A stretch of DNA of 64,000 nt from Chloroflexota bacterium (GTDB taxonomy: Bacteria; Chloroflexota; Anaerolineae; Anaerolineales; Villigracilaceae), in NCBI GenBank assembly GCA_023459215.1, contig JAEWVF010000026.1:1-64000 (forward strand), written 5' to 3'. Made by a program: the position numbers and the translations under genes. A model generated the notes under the pieces. The model saw only the letters and a list, made by a program, of their open reading frames with translations. It searched no databases and was not told the origin of the DNA. Of the stretch, positions 60,029 to 64,000 are shown one piece after another (within the stretch, counting starts at the first letter, position 1; every line of letters starts with the position of its first letter).

Positions 60029-60056
60029 GGGTATGCAGCCTGAACAGGCAACCCAT
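60029..60056 (-). promoter_or_regulatory. Leader hairpin of the queuosine transporter gene
   Basis: On the minus strand GGGT pairs with ACCC around an inner GCCTG/CAGGC stem, ending right at the ribosome binding site. It does not have the A-rich tail expected of a preQ1-I riboswitch. Confidence 0.3.
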
Positions 60057-60079
60057 TTTACTGCTCTTTTTTAAACGCG

Positions 60080-60102
60080 AACCAGGCCAATTTGGCCTGG
60101 TT
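60080..60102 (-). terminator. Hairpin behind znuA
   Basis: The perfect arms AACCAGGCCA / TGGCCTGGTT enclose a 3-nt loop, 30 nt past the znuA stop, with a short T tract. Confidence 0.7.
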
Positions 60103-60131
60103 CTGAATATTTTCGGCTAATGCCCTTGGGG

Positions 60132-61118
60132 CTACTTCAGGGCTTCAACAATCAGGAGCGTATTCTGACGCATCATTTCGATATAAGTGGGCGCAGGCCC
60201 ATCCGCTTCTGTAACCGAGTGGGTGTGCAAGTTGGCTACCACCTTGACATCGGCTTCTGCCGCGATTTGTTCGGCCAGTTGCGGGTTGGCAGCCACATCC
60301 AGGAAAATGGCTGGAGCGCCGGTTTCTGCAATCTGATCGATGAGTTCAGCCAGTTCCTGCGCGCTGGGGCTGGCTCCGGTGCTGAAACTGGGGATCAGCG
60401 CCCCGACCACCTGCAAACCGTACTGGTCGGCAAAATAGCCCATCGTGTCGTGGTCTGTGACCAGGATGCGCCGCTCTGCCGGGATTTGCTCGACCTGCCC
60501 ACGGATCCAGGTGTCAAGTTCGCGCAATTGCTCGATATAGCGGGTTGCATTCTCGGCGTAGGTTGCGCTGCCTTCCGGGTCGGCTGCGCTCAAGCCAGCG
60601 CGGATATTTTCAACATACAGGATGACCTGGTTCGGGTCGAGCCAGAAGTGTGGATCGCCCTCGTGATGATGCTCCTCGCCTTCATGTGCTTCCTGCTCGT
60701 GGTTTTCCTCCTCGCGAGCCGGTTCACCTTCACCTGCTTCACGCATGGTCAGCCCGGCGGCGGCCTCAACCACCCTGGTATTGCCGCCAGCATTTGTAAT
60801 CGTTTCTTCGATCCATTCCTCGAAACCGGCCCCGTTGATGATTAACACCTGACTGTCGGCGATTTTGGCCACATCCTGCGGCGTCGGTTCGAAAGCGTGT
60901 GGGTCCAGGCCAATCGGGATGAGCGAATCGACCGTTACCCGGTCTCCGGCCACATTTTGGGTGATATCGGCCAGGAAGCTGTTGGCCGCCAAGACGCGCA
61001 GCGACGCGCTCCCGGCCTCAGTCTGGCTCCCGTTTTCAGGGGGGGCAGCGGGCTGAGGGGCGCACGCGCCCAGCGTCAGCACTAAAACCACCATAATGGT
61101 AATGATAATCTTTTTCAT
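60132..61118 (-). CDS. znuA: Zinc ABC transporter substrate-binding lipoprotein
   Basis: A 328-residue cluster A-I binding protein with a lipoprotein signal (LGAC, Cys19). Likely metal ligands are His in LDPHAFEPTP, His in GDPHFWLDP, His in VTDHDTMGYF and Asp in IFLDVAANP. A His/Glu-rich loop (HEQEAHEGEEHHH) before the second ligand is characteristic of zinc-specific members. The ZnuB and ZnuC genes are not adjacent. It lies 51 nt behind the Fur-family regulator and is probably co-transcribed with it. Confidence 0.9.
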   Translation of the reverse strand: MKKIIITIMVVLVLTLGACAPQPAAPPENGSQTEAGSASLRVLAANSFLADITQNVAGDRVTVDSLIPIGLDPHAFEPTPQDVAKIADSQVLIINGAGFEEWIEETITNAGGNTRVVEAAAGLTMREAGEGEPAREEENHEQEAHEGEEHHHEGDPHFWLDPNQVILYVENIRAGLSAADPEGSATYAENATRYIEQLRELDTWIRGQVEQIPAERRILVTDHDTMGYFADQYGLQVVGALIPSFSTGASPSAQELAELIDQIAETGAPAIFLDVAANPQLAEQIAAEADVKVVANLHTHSVTEADGPAPTYIEMMRQNTLLIVEALK

Positions 61119-61133
61119 TTCTTCTCCTTTTTT

Positions 61134-61162
61134 TGTCCCGGAGGCTGCTGCGCTCCGGGACA
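61134..61162 (-). other. Intercistronic hairpin between the Fur-family gene and znuA
   Basis: The perfect 10-bp arms TGTCCCGGAG / CTCCGGGACA lie between the two genes without a T tract on the minus strand. It could stabilise or attenuate the znuA part of the transcript. Confidence 0.5.
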
Positions 61163-61169
61163 GGTTGGT

Positions 61170-61616
61170 TTATTGGGTTTTACAATCCGAACACAGCCCA
61201 AACAATTGCAGCCAATGTTCGCGGATTTCGAAGCCGGTTTTTGCCGCGACAGCGTTTATCAACTTGCTGATGTCATCGCCGCTGAAATATTCCGCCTTGC
61301 CGCAGGCTGTGCATAAGACAAGATGCTCATGCCCATGAGCCGCGCGCAAATACATGTGGCATCCCTGTGGGTGGTGGACGCGCTGCACCAGGCCCAACTC
61401 TTCCAGTTTTTCAAGGGTTCGGTAAACTGTCACCAGGCCCAGGCCGCGGTATTGCTGCCTGCCCTGGTCGTAGATTTCGAGCGGCCCCAGCGCGCACGGA
61501 CTTTGCGCCATGATCTCGACAATTGCCCGGCGCGGGGCGGTAACGCGATATCCGCTCTGGCTCAGGTTCTCAATCCATTCATCGTACAGGGAAGGGGAGA
61601 TGGTTTCTTTTGTCAT
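61170..61616 (-). CDS. zur: Fur-family regulator, probably Zur
   Basis: A 148-residue Fur-family repressor. The winged helix has YRVTAPRRAIVEIM and GLVTVYRTLEKLEELGLV. The structural zinc site is CTAC / CSDC, and regulatory His residues lie in HGHEHLVL. Fur and Zur cannot be separated by sequence alone, but znuA behind it and a CDF exporter next door favour zinc. Its promoter is overlapped by a perfect inverted repeat, so it probably represses itself and znuA. Confidence 0.82.
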   Translation of the reverse strand: MTKETISPSLYDEWIENLSQSGYRVTAPRRAIVEIMAQSPCALGPLEIYDQGRQQYRGLGLVTVYRTLEKLEELGLVQRVHHPQGCHMYLRAAHGHEHLVLCTACGKAEYFSGDDISKLINAVAAKTGFEIREHWLQLFGLCSDCKTQ

Positions 61617-61617
61617 T

Positions 61618-61663
61618 ATTGAAAATCTTTTTCAATTGTAATAGGATGCTCAAATTTTTGCAA
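61618..61663 (-). promoter_or_regulatory. zur promoter and operator
   Basis: On the minus strand -35 TTGCAA (61658-61663) and -10 TACAAT (61635-61640) are 17 bp apart. A perfect dyad ATTGAAAA-N3-TTTTCAAT at 61618-61636 overlaps the -10 and the start site, the classic position for a repressor. Confidence 0.8.
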
Positions 61664-61681
61664 GGATTTGATCTGGCAGCT

Positions 61682-62623
61682 TTAGTCGGCGTGACCCATT
61701 TCGCAGTACAGGCTGCCCGATTGGCAGCAGGCGCACTCCAGTTGCAGGGTGGCATGCACAATTTTGTAGCGATCAGAAAGCATCTGGTTGATGGTTTGCT
61801 GCAAGGCAGCCCCGGCGCTGATGGGCTGGTCGTTGGTGACAATGTGGGCCGAGAGCATGCGCATGTTTTCGGTCAGGCTCCAAACGTGCAGGTCGTGGAC
61901 ATCCTTTACGCCCGGAACCGTTTTCAGGTCGGTGAGCATTGCCTGCATATCAATATCGCTGGGGGCGCTTTCGAGCAGGATGTTGACCGCCTGGCGCAGG
62001 ATGCCCCAGGCATTCCACAGGATCAGCGCGCCAATTAAGACGCTGACCAGCGGGTCGAGCCAGTTCCAGTCGGTGAACAGGATCACCACTCCGGCGGCGA
62101 CTGCGCCCAGGGTCGAGAGCACATCGCCCATCAGGTGCAGGAAAGCCGAGCGCATGTTCAAATCGTGTTCGCTGCCTTCCTTGACCAGCCAGGCGGTGAA
62201 CAGGTTGATGATGAACGCCAGCAGGCCGACCCCGATCAGGATGCCTGATTCAACCTCGGGCGGGGTTTGGATGCGCTGCCAGGCTTCCGAGAAAATGCCA
62301 AAGGAAATCAAAACCAGGCTGGCGGCATTGAAGAGCGCCACCAGGATGCCGCTGCGGTGGTAGCCGAAGGTTTTCCCGGCGTGGGCCGGGCGCGTTGCGA
62401 TGCGCAGCGCATACCAACTCAGGCCGAGCGCAACCACATCGGTAAAGTTGTGGGCGGCATCGGTCAGCAGGGCCAGGCTGTTGCTCCACAGTCCGGCAAT
62501 CACCTCGACGAAAACAAAGGCAAAAGTCAGGCCGAGGGAAAGCCCCAAGCGCAGTCCGGCGTTTTTTCCGGCTGGGGCATGATGGTGGTGGTGGGTATGG
62601 GAGTGAGTCATCGGTTTATCCAT
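61682..62623 (-). CDS. czcD: Cation diffusion facilitator, zinc exporter
   Basis: A 313-residue CDF transporter with six membrane helices, a His-rich N-terminus (HSHTHHHHH) and a cytosolic C-terminal domain. Site A residues are in LTDAAHNFTD and HLMGDVLS (the H/D pattern of Zn/Cd exporters). The C-terminal CACCQSGSLYC could bind metal. It overlaps the ArsR gene. The ATG at 62623 is used; 62632 and 62611 are alternatives and none has a clear ribosome binding site, so coupling to the ArsR gene is likely. Confidence 0.9.
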   Translation of the reverse strand: MDKPMTHSHTHHHHHAPAGKNAGLRLGLSLGLTFAFVFVEVIAGLWSNSLALLTDAAHNFTDVVALGLSWYALRIATRPAHAGKTFGYHRSGILVALFNAASLVLISFGIFSEAWQRIQTPPEVESGILIGVGLLAFIINLFTAWLVKEGSEHDLNMRSAFLHLMGDVLSTLGAVAAGVVILFTDWNWLDPLVSVLIGALILWNAWGILRQAVNILLESAPSDIDMQAMLTDLKTVPGVKDVHDLHVWSLTENMRMLSAHIVTNDQPISAGAALQQTINQMLSDRYKIVHATLQLECACCQSGSLYCEMGHAD

Positions 62624-62915
62624 GTAAAGCATGATCGAGGCCGCGCTGGAAGAGTTCGGTGACATGATCGTCATCGATGGCGACATAAACAAGCCGGCCG
62701 GCCTTGCGTGAGCGGATCAGGCGTTTATCCTTCAATCCGCGCAGTTGATGAGAAATGGCTGATTTGCTCAGCCCAATCTGTTGCACCAGGTCGCCGACAT
62801 TGACTTCGCCCTCCATCAGTGCGGAGAGAATCCGCACCCTGGTTGGGTCGCTCAGGGCTTCGAACAGGCTGGCCAGTTGGGCCGCGGTGGGTTCATCTAG
62901 AATGCTTTTGGTCAT
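62616..62915 (-). CDS. ArsR/SmtB-family metal-responsive repressor
   Basis: A 99-residue winged-helix repressor. LSDPTRVRILSALMEGEVNVGDLVQ and the recognition helix LSKSAISHQLRGLKDKRLI are typical. The C-terminal helix carries DDDHVTELFQRGLDHALH, which contains the D/H ligands of an alpha5-type zinc site (SmtB/CzrA class). It is the first gene of an operon with the CDF exporter. The ATG at 62915 is used because the longer frame would translate the operator. Confidence 0.9.
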   Translation of the reverse strand: MTKSILDEPTAAQLASLFEALSDPTRVRILSALMEGEVNVGDLVQQIGLSKSAISHQLRGLKDKRLIRSRKAGRLVYVAIDDDHVTELFQRGLDHALHG

Positions 62916-62920
62916 TTTGC

Positions 62921-62958
62921 TTATCCAATAGTTGAGTGATTGCTCAACTATTGGATAA
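62921..62958. promoter_or_regulatory. ArsR-type operator
   Basis: Perfect 16-bp arms (TTATCCAATAGTTGAG and its inverse) are separated by 6 bp. The dyad covers the expected transcription start and ends 6 nt before the ATG. Confidence 0.85.
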
Positions 62959-62987
62959 ATTTTACTCGATTTTTCCCAAACAGGCAA
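62959..62987 (-). promoter_or_regulatory. Promoter of the ArsR-CDF operon
   Basis: On the minus strand -35 TTGCCT (62982-62987) and -10 TAAAAT (62959-62964) are 17 bp apart. The operator begins directly after the -10. Confidence 0.7.
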
Positions 62988-63240
62988 GCCCTGGCGCGGG
63001 ATAGCTCAGGGCGTAAAGTAGCGAGCTGTCGTTGCAAGGAGCGTTCTTCAGCGACGACACATGCGCTGGCGCGCAGTGCCAGTGAGCAATCTCCAAAAGG
63101 TCAGCTTTGCCGGCTAAACAGGAGACAGCTTCGGCGGCACACCTGTCCTGGCGGGTGGTGCCAGGGAAGAGTGCCTCGCAGTGACACCTAAACGGACTTT
63201 AAGAAAGCCCTGCGGGATAGCTGAACGCTTCTTTTCACGG
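62986..63240. other. Hairpin-rich noncoding stretch bounded by direct repeats
   Basis: No gene is seen here. The words AAGCCCTG and GCGGGATAGCT occur at both ends (62986-63006 and 63205-63222). Between them several stable stems are visible: GTCGTTGC/GCGACGAC with an inner AAGGA/TTCTT (about 63027-63058), CTGGC/GCCAG (63066-63082), ACAGG/CCTGT (63118-63146) and CCTGGC/GCCAGG (63147-63165). The strand is unknown. It could be a structured RNA upstream of the MFS gene or a small mobile repeat. It matches no class I recognise. Confidence 0.4.
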
Positions 63241-63300
63241 AATTCCGCTGCAACTTTTCACGTTCTTGTGCGATATACTTTCGATGTTCAGGACACTCCC

Positions 63301-64000
63301 ATGGTGAAATCCCTAAGCAAAATTTATCGTGAATTTCCATCCCAATTCTGGATTGTTGTGGCTGTATCCTTTATCGATCGGGTTGGCGGGACGCTGCTTT
63401 TCCCCTTTTTCTCGCTTTATATCACCCAACGATTCAATGTCGGCATGACCCAGGCCGGAATCATCCTGGGGTTGTTTTCGGTCTTTGGCCTGGTTGGGGG
63501 CATGTTGGGCGGAGCGTTGACCGACAAGTTTGGCCGCCGCAAGCTGATCCTGTTCGGGTTGGTTTTCAGCGCAATCAGCACCCTGACCCTGGGACTGGTC
63601 GATTCACTGGCCGCGCTGTATCCGCTGGCGGTGGTGATTGGCTTGCTTTCCGATGTGGCTGGCCCTGCCCACCAGGCTATGATTGCCGACATCCTGCCCG
63701 AGAAAAAACGGCAGGAAGGCTTTGGCATCCTGCGGGTGGTGGGTAACATGGCCTGGATCGTTGGCCCAACCATCGGCGGATTCCTGGCCAACCAATCCTT
63801 TTTCCTGCTGTTTGTCATCGATGCGATTATCAGTTGTATCGTGGCTGTGCTCTTCTACTTCCTGATTGCCGAAAGCAAGCCCGAAGCCCATGCGCATGAG
63901 CCACAGCCAAGCCTGTGGCAGACTTTTGTCGGCTATGGCGTGGTGCTGCGCGATGGGGCATTCCTGGCTTATATTGTGGCGGCCATCCTGATGGGATTGG
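63301..64000 (+). CDS. MFS transporter (3' end outside window)
   Basis: The first 233 residues of a major facilitator protein, open to the window end. Seven membrane helices are visible. Motif A between helices 2 and 3 is GGALTDKFGRRK, and the helix 5 region has GNMAWIVGPTIGGFLA, as in drug-exporter-like (DHA1) members. The ATG at 63301 follows the hairpin-rich stretch; a TATACT hexamer at about 63274 may be its -10. The substrate is unknown. Confidence 0.88.
   Translation, partial: MVKSLSKIYREFPSQFWIVVAVSFIDRVGGTLLFPFFSLYITQRFNVGMTQAGIILGLFSVFGLVGGMLGGALTDKFGRRKLILFGLVFSAISTLTLGLVDSLAALYPLAVVIGLLSDVAGPAHQAMIADILPEKKRQEGFGILRVVGNMAWIVGPTIGGFLANQSFFLLFVIDAIISCIVAVLFYFLIAESKPEAHAHEPQPSLWQTFVGYGVVLRDGAFLAYIVAAILMGL

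Noticed and set aside
60014..60060. preQ1 riboswitch in front of the queuosine transporter
   Set aside because: A hairpin is present and the gene fits, but the A-rich tail and loop contacts of preQ1-I are missing and the other classes do not match.
62996..63060. tRNA-like start GCGGGATAGCTCAG
   Set aside because: No matching acceptor strand, anticodon arm or T loop follows at tRNA spacing.
62986..63240. RNase P, tmRNA, SRP RNA or cobalamin riboswitch
   Set aside because: None of the conserved core words of these RNAs is present, although the region is clearly rich in stems.

Overview
The window looks like a chromosome segment of a Chloroflexota bacterium, most likely class Anaerolineae. This is inferred from gene content (beta-oxidation genes, lipoproteins with Thr/Pro-rich linkers, PD40 and SH3 surface proteins, a cyclase/AAA protein, a PurS-PurL fusion, Hdr/Mvh genes) and base composition, not from a marker-gene tree. 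No IS element, transposase, prophage, CRISPR array or rRNA was seen. There is one tRNA, tRNA-His.

Layout. 1-4008: the end of a fadN-like gene, a GxxExxY gene, fadA and an SCP2 gene (fatty acid oxidation). 4075-12019 (minus): an SPFH protein with a C-terminal helix-turn-helix, a zinc-ribbon protein, XdhC, a class III cyclase/ATPase, a CBS-type pyrophosphatase, then tRNA-His directly behind hisS. 12193-16857 (plus): a methyltransferase, a PIG-L deacetylase, a pseudokinase joined to a PD40 propeller, and a lipoprotein. 17035-33354 (minus): an SH3 lipoprotein, a YwaF-like protein, a four-gene histidine kinase/receiver cluster, a block of membrane proteins with a lipase-like hydrolase and an epimerase, an exported GH31 glycosidase and YbaK.

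41193-33491 (minus) is the most striking operon: hdrC-hdrB-hdrA-mvhD-mvhG-mvhA, a hydrogenase maturation protease and a cyclic-nucleotide-binding protein. Together these specify a soluble flavin-based electron-bifurcating [NiFe]-hydrogenase/heterodisulfide-reductase-like complex in a bacterium. Two CRP-like dyads 42 bp apart lie between it and the divergent purL-purQ-purC-purE operon (41463-46764). Several intercistronic gaps of both operons carry short palindromic or simple-sequence elements, and similar elements sit in frame inside purL and the protease gene.

46797-59195: an EamA transporter, an Ada-like methyltransferase, a Ser/Thr kinase with its PP2C phosphatase, an APC permease, then a nitrogen block of amtB, an ArsB/SLC13 permease and glnE. 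amtB and the permease share a 21-nt promoter box at identical distance from the -10. The GlnE protein carries central ACT-like domains, which suggests direct amino-acid sensing.

59312-64000: a queuosine-precursor transporter, then a zinc island (ZnuA, a Fur-family regulator, a CDF exporter and an ArsR regulator). Both regulators have clear promoters overlapped or abutted by near-perfect operators. A 250-nt stretch rich in hairpins follows, and then the start of an MFS transporter that runs off the window.
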